Source: Sphingomonadaceae bacterium
Lineage (GTDB): Bacteria > Pseudomonadota > Alphaproteobacteria > Sphingomonadales > Sphingomonadaceae
Reading direction: 5' to 3'
Length of the DNA stretch: 7,761 bases
Assembly: GCA_020446665.1 (NCBI GenBank)
Contig: JAGREF010000293.1
Location: 1 to 7,761, forward strand
Positions 1 through 5,167 of the stretch are shown one piece after another. The position numbers and the translations under genes were made by a program. The notes beneath the pieces were generated by a model, which saw only the letters and a program-made list of their open reading frames with translations, was not told the origin of the DNA and ran no database searches. The stretch's first letter is position 1; the number at the start of each line of letters is the position of its first letter.

Positions 1-66
1 GCCGATGGCTGGCACTGGATCGAGCCGCGCGAACAGGATGCCGAAGATATTTCGCGCTGGGGCTGA
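1..66 (+). CDS. 3' end of an unidentified gene (21 codons plus TGA)
   Basis: The first frame is open from the window edge and reads 21 residues rich in Trp and acidic residues (GWHWIEPRE near the start, ending SRWG) before TGA at 64-66. The codon choice is GC-rich and fits the neighbouring genes. Too little of the protein remains to name a family. The next gene is 357 bases away and on the other strand, so this gene ends its transcription unit. The downstream terminator at 183-211 may serve it as well as the possible small RNA. Confidence 0.55.
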   Translation, partial: ADGWHWIEPREQDAEDISRWG

Positions 67-79
67 AAATCTTTTTCGT

Positions 80-95
80 TTTGACATTTGTCAAA
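80..95. promoter_or_regulatory. TTTGAC-N4-GTCAAA dyad, CRP/FNR-type box candidate
   Basis: Arms TTTGAC (80-85) and GTCAAA (90-95) are perfectly complementary around ATTT. The core TTGAC-N4-GTCAA has the TTG-N8-CAA layout recognised by CRP/FNR-superfamily regulators, whose classical FNR/FixK box is TTGAT-N4-ATCAA. The left arm also contains a perfect TTGACA -35 hexamer, but there is no good -10 at 16-18 bases from it. The site lies just ahead of the possible small RNA. The regulator is a guess. The dyad could instead be a weak RNA hairpin in the 3' UTR of the upstream gene. Confidence 0.3.
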
Positions 96-104
96 GAGAC
101 ACGG

Positions 105-211
105 GAGTCTGGCGGCGTAACCAGACATCAGAGCGAAGGACAGTTGCTTAGGCTTCCTTCTCTTCTTTCTCCCAGCCTTTACGCGGGGTCGGTTTCCGGC
201 CCCGCTTTTTT
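105..211 (+). ncRNA. Possible small regulatory RNA
   Basis: This stretch has the layout of a trans-acting bacterial sRNA: a 5' hairpin with arms GTCTGG (107-112) and CCAGAC (121-126), an unstructured pyrimidine-rich tract around 151-178 (CTTCC, TCTTCTTTCTCCC), and a strong Rho-independent terminator (183-211). CU-rich loops that can pair with Shine-Dalgarno sequences are typical of several alphaproteobacterial sRNA families, but I do not recognise this as a named family. The 5' end is uncertain because no clear -10 was found. It may instead be the 3' UTR of the gene ending at 66. Confidence 0.3.
183..211 (+). terminator. Rho-independent terminator
   Basis: Stem GCGGGGTCGG (183-192) pairs with CCGGCCCCGC (196-205) over ten pairs, one of them a G-U wobble, around a TTT loop. 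Six T follow directly (206-211). This is a textbook intrinsic terminator on the plus strand. It ends either the upstream gene or the possible small RNA. Confidence 0.88.
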
Positions 212-385
212 CTGCGCGATCTGCAAGCAGGCCCTGATCCAGATTTTCCTACTTGCGCGAATCCTGCCACAGATGGGCGCGCTCTTTGTCATTGTCAGCC
301 TTTTGCACTTTTCCCCTTAGGAAGTGTCACCCTGCGCCTCTCGGGCTAAGTCTCTCATTTGATTGGGAAAGGGTGCGCCCGATTG

Positions 386-402
386 GGTTACACAGTGTAA
401 CC
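386..402. promoter_or_regulatory. Perfect 17-bp palindrome, operator-like
   Basis: GGTTACAC and GTGTAACC are perfect inverted 8-mers around a single A (394). Size and symmetry fit a binding site for a dimeric regulator. It lies 22 bases past the minus-strand stop at 424. It is not followed by a T tract in either direction, so it is a poor intrinsic terminator. No gene start lies close by, so its purpose is unclear. Confidence 0.35.
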
Positions 403-423
403 TGTGTCACCCGGTTGGCGGGA

Positions 424-933
424 TCAGATGCCGCGACGCAGCCGCGCCAGAATGGCGTCTTCTTCGGTCACCATCACCAACACCTCTTGGCGGGCGGCGG
501 CGATGCTCTCGCGCTCCACGAAATCGACGCTGGCATTGGCGTAGAGCAGATCGAGATCAGCCAGTGCGATGGCCGCGCGGCTGCGCAGCGAATCGAGGTC
601 AGCCATGGCGACCTGTGCATCGCCCCATGCGCGGCTGCCCAGGGCGGCACCGCGCCCGACCATTACTGTGCGCCCGGCACCGGGGGCAGCATCCATGAAG
701 GCGCGATGCGCGCTCTTCGCTTCCTCCCGCAAGGCGGCGAGCTGGGCGGGCAGCGATTCCGGAGCAGGCGTGGGTTTGAGCGTATCATCCGGCATTGTGC
801 CGGGCTGGTAGGTCAGTTCGATCCGTTCCGCATCACGCACGGCCAGCGAAGGATAGTCCCCTGTATGGGTGGCGCAGCCTGCAAGCAGGGCAGTGAAGGC
901 GGACAGGGTAATGGCAAGGCGCAGTTTCATCAT
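424..933 (-). CDS. Predicted small lipoprotein of unknown function
   Basis: The frame encodes 169 residues. It starts with a basic n-region and a hydrophobic stretch ending in the lipobox LAGC, with Cys20 as the lipidation site, so the mature protein should be membrane-anchored and face the periplasm. There is no Asp directly after the Cys (Ala follows), which under the E. coli Lol rule favours the outer membrane. After a Pro-rich linker (about residues 44-62) the rest is Ala/Leu/Glu/Arg-rich and probably helical, including two long helical stretches (about 64-83 and 108-169). Two adjacent ATG codons could start it (933 or 930), and neither has a strong Shine-Dalgarno. Similar small lipoproteins are common next to rplU in sphingomonads as far as I recall, but I cannot assign a family. 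It is divergent from rplU. Confidence 0.75.
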   Translation of the reverse strand: MMKLRLAITLSAFTALLAGCATHTGDYPSLAVRDAERIELTYQPGTMPDDTLKPTPAPESLPAQLAALREEAKSAHRAFMDAAPGAGRTVMVGRGAALGSRAWGDAQVAMADLDSLRSRAAIALADLDLLYANASVDFVERESIAAARQEVLVMVTEEDAILARLRRGI

Positions 934-1019
934 CGATGCTTTAGCATGCCGGATGCGCTATGCCAGTGCCTCGCGAGGTGAGGGAGGGGCGGAAAGCTGA
1001 AAAAGGCAGTTGAGCAGCG

Positions 1020-1048
1020 TTGACAGCGCGGCACGCTTCGCCTAACGG
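1020..1048 (+). promoter_or_regulatory. Predicted promoter of rplU-rpmA
   Basis: A perfect -35 TTGACA (1020-1025) is followed by 17 bases and a TAACGG hexamer (1043-1048), which keeps the first two -10 positions. The implied transcript has a leader of about 85-90 bases before the rplU ATG at 1139. The leader contains a short CGCC/GGCG hairpin around 1092-1108 that could take part in translational feedback. The -35 is strong and the -10 is weak. Confidence 0.55.
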
Positions 1049-1138
1049 CACCTCTCTTTCCGGGGCACGCCATCTGGCGGGTCGTCGGGCGCGCCGTTCG
1101 CAAGGCGGCAATGCCAGAAGATTGAAAGTGATATTACC

Positions 1139-1567
1139 ATGTTCGCAGTAGTGCGCACGGGCGGCAAACAATATCGGGTTGCTGCCGGAGATAAGATTGC
1201 AGTTGAAAAGCTCGCCGGTGAAGCTGGTGAGACAGTGGTGCTGGACGATGTCCTGCTCGCTGGTGAGGGCGAATCGCTTGCTGACGCCTCGAAGGTTTCT
1301 GTTTCGGCAGAGATCATCGCGCAGGCCAAGAGCGAGAAGGTTGTCGTCTTCAAGAAGCGTCGCCGCCACAATTATCGCCGCAAGGCCGGCCATCGCCAGC
1401 AGATGACTCTGCTGCGCATCACCGATGTCGGTGAAGGCAAGGCTGCCGCGAAGAAGGCTGCTCCGAAGAAGGAAGCTGCCCCGGCTGCTGAAGGAAAGAA
1501 AGCCGCTCCGGCCAAGAAGCCCGCAGCGAAGAAGCCCGCCGCCAAGAAGGCGGATGAGAGCAAGTAA
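1139..1567 (+). CDS. rplU: 50S ribosomal protein L21 with a basic C-terminal tail
   Basis: L21 binds 23S rRNA (domain I area) in the large ribosomal subunit. The first 98 or so residues are the L21 fold: [14 protein letters not shown] at the N-terminus and the rRNA-binding signature [18 protein letters not shown] at 73-90, followed by LLRITD. Bacterial L21 is normally about 103 residues. This one has 142, because residues 99-142 form a low-complexity Lys/Ala/Pro tail with repeated KKPAA and KKAAP units, reminiscent of histone H1-like tails. Extended L21 tails are known in alphaproteobacteria. The Shine-Dalgarno is weak (GAAAG, about 10 bases upstream). rpmA follows after 16 bases and is cotranscribed. 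Confidence 0.97.
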   Translation: MFAVVRTGGKQYRVAAGDKIAVEKLAGEAGETVVLDDVLLAGEGESLADASKVSVSAEIIAQAKSEKVVVFKKRRRHNYRRKAGHRQQMTLLRITDVGEGKAAAKKAAPKKEAAPAAEGKKAAPAKKPAAKKPAAKKADESK

Positions 1568-1583
1568 GAGGTAGGACGAGACA

Positions 1584-1853
1584 ATGGCACATAAAAAAGC
1601 AGGTGGTTCGTCCCGCAATGGCCGCGATTCAGCCGGCCGTCGCCTTGGCGTGAAGAAGTTCGGCGGTCAGGAAGTGATCGGCGGCAACATTATCGTGCGC
1701 CAGCGTGGCACGAAGTTCTATCCCGGTGCCAATGTTGGCATGGGCAAGGATCACACGCTGTTCGCGCTCGCTGAAGGCCGCGTGCGCTTTTACAAAGGCA
1801 AGCTGGGCCGCAAATTCGTATCCGTGGATGCGATGGCGCAAGCCGCAGAATAA
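1584..1853 (+). CDS. rpmA: 50S ribosomal protein L27
   Basis: This is an 89-residue protein starting [16 protein letters not shown], the canonical L27 N-terminus that reaches towards the peptidyl-transferase centre and contacts tRNA CCA ends. [10 protein letters not shown] and [12 protein letters not shown] match the conserved body. Length is typical (85-90). There is no Firmicutes-type cleavable N-terminal extension. A purine-rich stretch (GAGG at 1568-1571 and GGACGAG at 1574-1580) precedes the ATG. It forms an operon with rplU 16 bases upstream, the order found in most bacteria. The operon ends at the terminator near 1915-1953. Confidence 0.98.
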   Translation: MAHKKAGGSSRNGRDSAGRRLGVKKFGGQEVIGGNIIVRQRGTKFYPGANVGMGKDHTLFALAEGRVRFYKGKLGRKFVSVDAMAQAAE

Positions 1854-1909
1854 GACGGCTCGATAAAGGGGCCGTCCTTCGGGAGGGCCCGGCCAGCGCC
1901 TAAGCTGGC
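1854..1909 (+). other. Two hairpins in the rpmA 3' UTR
   Basis: Directly after the rpmA stop, GACGGC (1854-1859) can pair with GCCGTC (1871-1876), and GCCAGC (1892-1897) with GCTGGC (1904-1909). Both have perfect 6-bp stems. They precede the stronger terminator hairpin, so the transcript would end with three hairpins in a row. They could protect the 3' end from exonucleases, or mark a 3'-UTR-derived small RNA. Only the pairing itself is visible. Confidence 0.4.
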
Positions 1910-1914
1910 AGTTC

Positions 1915-1953
1915 AGAGGGAGTTCGGGTCCACCCGGCTCCCTCTTGTCGTTT
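1915..1953 (+). terminator. Terminator of the rplU-rpmA operon
   Basis: AGAGGGAG (1915-1922) pairs perfectly with CTCCCTCT (1938-1945), and the stem continues inward with CGGGT (1925-1929) and ACCCG (1932-1936) around a tiny loop. TTGTCGTTTC follows, a broken T-rich tail. The stem is very stable. The tail is imperfect, so some readthrough into the acetyltransferase gene is possible. Confidence 0.7.
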
Positions 1954-2047
1954 CTCCCTCGCAATTCGCCGGATTTATCTGTCCGGCGCAACGAAGTTGT
2001 CATGCAGCGCGCCTAGCCGGGCGCTGCGGGGCGAGAGGAGATGCACC

Positions 2048-2581
2048 ATGTTCCATTGCACCGAGAGGTTATTGCTGAGACCACCATGGCCAGAAGACTG
2101 GCAGGGCGTGTTTGCGGGGATCGCCAACAGGGACGTGGTGCGCAATCTCGCCACCGCACCCTGGCCCTATGCGCCGCAGGATGCGCAACGCTGGGTTGCG
2201 CTGCCGCAGGACCCGTTCCATCCGCGCCTGCTGATCTGCGAGGCCAGGACCGGCGATATTGTGGGCACCATCGGTTTCGGCCCGCGCGAAGATGGGATCG
2301 AACTCGGTTACTGGATTGCACCGACCCATCAGGGCAGGGGCTATGCCACAGAGGCCGCGTGCGGAATATTGGACGTCGCCCGGATGCTGGGCCATCGCTC
2401 GGTCCGGGCGGAGCATTTCACCGATAATCCGGCGTCCGGCCGGGTGCTGCGCAAGGTCGGCTTTCTTCCCACCGGACGCGTGGCGATGCGCAGCAGTCTG
2501 GCGCGCGAGGGTGAGGCCGCATGCGCGGTCTATGAAAAGTCTCTCGGCGAAGACGAGCTGTCCGCCATGCGCGCCGCCTGA
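2048..2581 (+). CDS. GNAT-family N-acetyltransferase (RimJ/RimL type)
   Basis: A protein of 177 residues with the Acetyltransf_3 layout: N-terminal TERLLLRPPWPEDW (5-18), the central strand IVGTIGFG (71-78), ELGYWIAP (85-92), the acetyl-CoA pyrophosphate loop QGRGYA (95-100), and the C-terminal motif NPASGRVLRKVGF (127-139). It transfers an acetyl group from acetyl-CoA to an amine. The substrate cannot be read from sequence, and RimJ/RimL relatives acetylate protein N-termini, amino acids or small molecules. The ATG at 2048 was chosen because GAGAGGAG ends 7 bases upstream and because the family motif TERLLLR begins at once. A TTG at 1997 would add 17 unlikely residues. A GNAT gene after rpmA is common in related genomes, where obgE usually follows; here it does not. 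Confidence 0.9.
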   Translation: MFHCTERLLLRPPWPEDWQGVFAGIANRDVVRNLATAPWPYAPQDAQRWVALPQDPFHPRLLICEARTGDIVGTIGFGPREDGIELGYWIAPTHQGRGYATEAACGILDVARMLGHRSVRAEHFTDNPASGRVLRKVGFLPTGRVAMRSSLAREGEAACAVYEKSLGEDELSAMRAA

Positions 2582-2600
2582 CGCTATGCGCCCCAAAAGG

Positions 2601-2629
2601 AAAGGCCCCGCGGGGGATGCGAGGCCTTT
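2601..2629. terminator. Bidirectional terminator between convergent genes
   Basis: AAAGGCC (2601-2607) pairs with GGCCTTT (2623-2629). After one mismatch, CGC pairs with GCG inside, around a GGGGGAT loop. On the minus strand the stem is followed by CC and TTTT, a fair U-rich tail for the gene ending at 2658. On the plus strand the stem itself ends in TTT, for the acetyltransferase gene ending at 2581. Confidence 0.7.
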
Positions 2630-2657
2630 CGGGATGCGGCGCTGAGAGGTTCGCCGA

Positions 2658-3542
2658 CTATTCTGCTGACAGCATAGCGTCGCTGAATTCGCTGTCCTGC
2701 TTGCCGATCAGCGCACGATCATCATGGTTCCACGGGTGGAAACCGGGCATGAAATAGGCAAGCCAGGCCGGGACGATCTTGCTCAGGAAACCCGGCGCGA
2801 TCAGGAGATAACTGAACAGGCGCCAGCGCCATTTCCAGCCAGTCAGCCCGTCTTGCCGCAGCAGGGCCATGGTATCCTCGATCCGGTGCTTGAAGAAATT
2901 CTTCGTTACGATCAGCATCATGATGGTCTTTACCCGCCAGCGCTTGCCCCGGCTCCAGTCACGCGTGGCATGCAGCCAGGTATCATAGGCGACACCCTTG
3001 TGCTCGACCTCTTCAACGGCGTGCCATCTCCACAGATCGCCCAGATCGCCATCTGCCCCTTTCAGGAAGTCGGGATCGGCCAGCAACTGGTGGCCCAGCA
3101 TGGCAGTGAAATGTTCCAGCGCCATGGTTGAGGCCAGATCAAGGATCGGTGCGCGCCCCTCCAGTTGGGCCAGCATTTCTTTCACGCGCTGGTCGATAAA
3201 GGAAACATCGTAGCCGGTGTTTTCGGCCAGCTTGTTGAAAGCAATATGTTCGCGCGTGTGGTTGATTTCCTGCTTGATAAAAGCGCGGATTTCCGCCTCC
3301 AGCTTGGGGTCTGCCCCTTCGCGAAAGGCCTTTACGCTTTCGATGAAGAAGGCTTCGCCGCGCGGGAAAGTGGCAGAGAGCGCATTCATCCACGCCGTCG
3401 CCACGGGATCACCATTCAGCCACCAGTGGCGCGGATTACTGCCTCGTCCAAAGCGCAGGTCGCGCACGATAATTTCAAGGTCAGCCGGGCTGCGTGACGT
3501 GGTGTCTACGGAATCGGCATCAATCTGGACAGGGGCGTTCAT
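2658..3542 (-). CDS. Predicted metal-dependent hydrolase, PF10118/COG3687 (paralog A)
   Basis: A protein of 294 residues of the family annotated 'predicted metal-dependent hydrolase' (PF10118). Its metal ligands follow a ferritin-like diiron pattern: Glu63 in GEAFFI, Glu92/His95/His99 in QEINHTREH, Glu143-His144 in ALEHF, and Glu177/Glu178/His181 in WRWHAVEEVEHKG. The C-terminal third is hydrophobic and aromatic (about 205-217 and 243-267), suggesting membrane contact, and ends with the shared PGFHPW-HD-RAL segment. The reaction is unknown; carboxylate/His spacing fits an oxygen-using diiron enzyme at least as well as a hydrolase (inference). ATG 3542 has GGAG 10 bases upstream. The second copy of the family lies upstream at 3627-4523 and is roughly 45% identical by eye. 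Its promoter is covered by a perfect palindrome. Confidence 0.88.
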   Translation of the reverse strand: MNAPVQIDADSVDTTSRSPADLEIIVRDLRFGRGSNPRHWWLNGDPVATAWMNALSATFPRGEAFFIESVKAFREGADPKLEAEIRAFIKQEINHTREHIAFNKLAENTGYDVSFIDQRVKEMLAQLEGRAPILDLASTMALEHFTAMLGHQLLADPDFLKGADGDLGDLWRWHAVEEVEHKGVAYDTWLHATRDWSRGKRWRVKTIMMLIVTKNFFKHRIEDTMALLRQDGLTGWKWRWRLFSYLLIAPGFLSKIVPAWLAYFMPGFHPWNHDDRALIGKQDSEFSDAMLSAE

Positions 3543-3571
3543 GGCGGGGATGCTCCACAGAGATTAGCTTT

Positions 3572-3604
3572 CACCAGTGTAAGTAGCAACTACTTACACT
3601 GGTG
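3572..3604. promoter_or_regulatory. Perfect 33-bp palindromic operator ahead of paralog A
   Basis: Arms CACCAGTGTAAGTAG (3572-3586) and CTACTTACACTGGTG (3590-3604) are exact inverted repeats over 15 bases around CAA. The palindrome fills the gap between the predicted -35 and -10 of paralog A, so a bound repressor would exclude RNA polymerase. It shares AACTACTT with the gap ahead of the TetR gene, which makes that TetR protein the natural candidate to bind. It could also be a terminator for paralog B, but the stem is not GC-rich and no T tract follows on the minus strand. Confidence 0.7.
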
Positions 3605-3608
3605 TCAA
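3580..3608 (-). promoter_or_regulatory. Predicted promoter of paralog A
   Basis: Read on the minus strand, a perfect TTGACA (3603-3608) is followed by 17 bases and TACTTA (3580-3585), the latter preceded by TGC as in an extended -10. The -35 is excellent and the -10 poor. The palindrome at 3572-3604 overlaps both elements. Paralog A can therefore be transcribed independently of paralog B, 84 bases upstream. Confidence 0.5.
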
Positions 3609-3626
3609 TAGCTGAGTTCGAGGCTT

Positions 3627-4523
3627 CTATTCCGCGGGCAAAGGTCCGCGGCTGTAATGGCTCTCGGCATTTTCCAGCAGCGCGCGATTATCGTGCTTCC
3701 ATGGATGGAATCCGGGCAAAAGAATGCGAGCCCACTGGAAGAACATGCGGCTCATCATGCCGGGGGAGAGCCACAGCAGCTTGTGCAGACGCCATTTGGC
3801 TTGCCAGCCGGTAATGCCGTCCTGCGCCAGCAGCCCGATCGCATCTCGGCGGCGGTTCCTGAAATATTTGCGGGTGATGAGCAGTGCCACCAAAGTGCGG
3901 GTCTTGTAGCGACGCCATGCGCTCCAGTCGCGTGTCACCGCATCCCATACGTCAGCGACGAGGCCCTTGTGGTCAATTTCCTCTGTCGCATGCCAGCGCC
4001 ACATCGCGGCTGCTTCAGGGTGTGCACCCTCGAGATAACGCGGATCGGACAGCAGACGGTCGGAAATGCAGGCGGCGAAATGTTCCAGCGCGATGCTGAT
4101 CGCCAGATTTACTTCCTTGGGCTTGTCTGCCGCCAGAGCGAGCATTTCGGCAATGCCCTTGTCGATGCTTTCGACATTATAGCCATGGTCTGAAACCAGC
4201 CGGTTGAAGGCGACATGTTCGCGCGTGTGGTTGATTTCCTGCCGGATGAAGGTTTTTACCTCTTCGGTCAGCTCCTGCGGCAACTGGTCACGGAATTCGC
4301 GCAGCGTATCAATGAAGAAAGCTTCGCCGCGCGGCAGGCTGGCAGACACGGAATTATACCAGGCAGTCGCGACAGGATCATTGGAATGCCACCACCGTGG
4401 CGGCCGGTCCTTGCGGCAAAACCGCTCATCGCGAATGGTCAGCTCGTGATCCGACGGTGTCGGTGTCACTGCCTTGCCGTGCGGCTCGCCGCGGTCTAGG
4501 TCGATGGTCTGATGCTCTGTCAC
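3627..4523 (-). CDS. Predicted metal-dependent hydrolase, PF10118/COG3687 (paralog B)
   Basis: From the GTG at 4523 this is a 298-residue relative of paralog A. All candidate metal ligands are kept: Glu67 in GEAFFI, Glu96/His99/His103 in QEINHTREH, Glu147-His148 in ALEHF, and Glu181/Glu182/His185 in WRWHATEEIDHKG. The Glu of EEVEH in A is Asp here. The hydrophobic C-terminal third and PGFHPWKHDNRAL are shared. GTG 4523 gives a length close to A. An upstream in-frame TTG (4559) would overlap the TetR start, and another GTG 18 codons downstream is possible. No clear Shine-Dalgarno precedes GTG 4523, and the predicted promoter implies an almost leaderless mRNA. It is divergent from tetR, 29 bases away. 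The function is unknown as for A. Confidence 0.87.
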   Translation of the reverse strand: MTEHQTIDLDRGEPHGKAVTPTPSDHELTIRDERFCRKDRPPRWWHSNDPVATAWYNSVSASLPRGEAFFIDTLREFRDQLPQELTEEVKTFIRQEINHTREHVAFNRLVSDHGYNVESIDKGIAEMLALAADKPKEVNLAISIALEHFAACISDRLLSDPRYLEGAHPEAAAMWRWHATEEIDHKGLVADVWDAVTRDWSAWRRYKTRTLVALLITRKYFRNRRRDAIGLLAQDGITGWQAKWRLHKLLWLSPGMMSRMFFQWARILLPGFHPWKHDNRALLENAESHYSRGPLPAE

Positions 4524-4527
4524 AGTG

Positions 4528-4543
4528 CACAAACTACTTTGTG
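4528..4543. promoter_or_regulatory. 16-bp palindrome between paralog B and the TetR gene
   Basis: CACAAA (4528-4533) and TTTGTG (4538-4543) are perfect inverted repeats around CTAC, in the 29-bp gap between divergent start codons. The site covers the predicted -10 of paralog B and abuts the Shine-Dalgarno region of tetR. It contains AACTACTT (4532-4539), also present in the 33-bp palindrome ahead of paralog A. Binding by the neighbouring TetR protein would repress both divergent genes. Confidence 0.5.
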
Positions 4544-4559
4544 GGGGATTCCATGACAA
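4531..4559 (-). promoter_or_regulatory. Predicted promoter of paralog B
   Basis: On the minus strand TTGTCA (4554-4559, inside the first codons of tetR) is followed by 17 bases and TAGTTT (4531-4536), which keeps the key first, second and last -10 bases. Transcription would start around 4524, immediately before the GTG at 4523, giving a leaderless or nearly leaderless message. The alternative is that translation begins at the GTG at 4469 (18 codons further in). Confidence 0.45.
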
Positions 4560-5167
4560 GCCGGAAGCGTCTCAGCCCGGAAGAATCGCGTAACACCGCG
4601 TTGGAGGCTGCGCGGACCTTGCTGATCGAAACAGGGCCGCAATCGGTCACGCTGAAGGCTGTGGCGGCACGGATCGGGCGTACTCATGCCAATTTGCTGC
4701 ATCATTTCGGTTCAGCCTCCGGCCTGCAAAAAGCTCTTGCCCGTTATCTGGCACAAACAGTTTGCGAAACCATTGCCGAGGCAGTGCGGGCAAGCCGCGC
4801 AGGCATCGGCAATCCACGCGAAGTGGTTGATCTGACGTTTGATGCATTCGACAAGGAAGGGGGCGGGGCGCTGGCGAGCTGGATGCTGGCATCCGGCAAT
4901 GAAGATGCGCTCGATCCGATTATCGAGACGATCCATGCGCTGGTTGACGAGTTGCACCCGGAAGAATGCGGCAGTGATGCAGATATCAAACAAATGCACC
5001 AGACCACGCTGACGCTGGTTCTGATGGCATTGGGGGATGCGCTGATGGGGGCGCCGCTGGCGGCATCGCTGGGGCTGAAACGCGACACAGCGCGCGAGGA
5101 AGCGGTCAAGCTGCTAACCGGTTCTCTTGCACAAATGGGTGAGCTTCCGCCGGAATGCTGCGACTAA
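4553..5167 (+). CDS. TetR/AcrR-family transcriptional regulator
   Basis: A protein of 204 residues. The N-terminal TetR DNA-binding domain spans about residues 12-60: helix ESRNTALEAARTLLIETG, then the helix-turn-helix SVTLKAVAARIGRTHANLLHHF (31-52), where the final HHF occupies the usual YYHF position. The C-terminal ligand domain is all-helical and not recognisable to a specific inducer. ATG 4553 was chosen because GGGGGA lies 4 bases upstream and the HTH starts at the usual distance; upstream in-frame codons would overlap paralog B. It is transcribed divergently from paralog B across a 29-bp palindromic gap, the classic layout for a local autoregulated repressor. The likely ligand is a substrate or product of the PF10118 proteins (inference). 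Its stop overlaps the stop of ygfZ by 4 bases. Confidence 0.92.
   Translation: MTSRKRLSPEESRNTALEAARTLLIETGPQSVTLKAVAARIGRTHANLLHHFGSASGLQKALARYLAQTVCETIAEAVRASRAGIGNPREVVDLTFDAFDKEGGGALASWMLASGNEDALDPIIETIHALVDELHPEECGSDADIKQMHQTTLTLVLMALGDALMGAPLAASLGLKRDTAREEAVKLLTGSLAQMGELPPECCD

Larger units (their letters stand above)
67..423. other. Gene-free interval with structured elements
   Basis: No convincing reading frame crosses this stretch. Frames that do run through it are short, lack ribosome binding sites and do not resemble known proteins. What it holds: a 6-bp dyad at 80-95, a 6-bp hairpin at 107-126, a CU-rich tract at about 151-178, an intrinsic terminator at 183-211, and a palindrome at 386-402. 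The 9-mer GTGTCACCC occurs twice, at 324-332 and 404-412. Nothing further was recognised between 212 and 385. Confidence 0.6.

Noticed and set aside
253..981. A long plus-strand frame of 242 codons opposite the lipoprotein gene
   Set aside because: Its composition (Arg/His/Cys/Gln-rich) is that of an antisense shadow. The opposite frame has a lipobox signal and ordinary protein composition.
1488..1556. Repeated AAGAAGCCCGC-type units as a possible DNA repeat array
   Set aside because: They are imperfect, short and in frame, and are explained by the Lys-Lys-Pro-Ala repeats of the L21 tail.
941..1618. A 225-codon minus-strand frame covering rplU
   Set aside because: It is the antisense of the unmistakable L21 gene. 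Its Ser/Leu/Arg-rich sequence mirrors the Lys/Ala codons of the L21 tail.
1891..1947. tRNA-like look (GTTCGGGTCC with flanking stems) after rpmA
   Set aside because: The T-arm spacing is wrong, there is no acceptor stem or anticodon arm, and the stems are explained by hairpins and a terminator.
3572..3604. The palindrome read as an intrinsic terminator of paralog B
   Set aside because: The stem has only 7 of 15 GC pairs and is followed by AAAGC on the minus strand, not by T. The overlap with a TTGACA promoter favours an operator, although dual use is not excluded.
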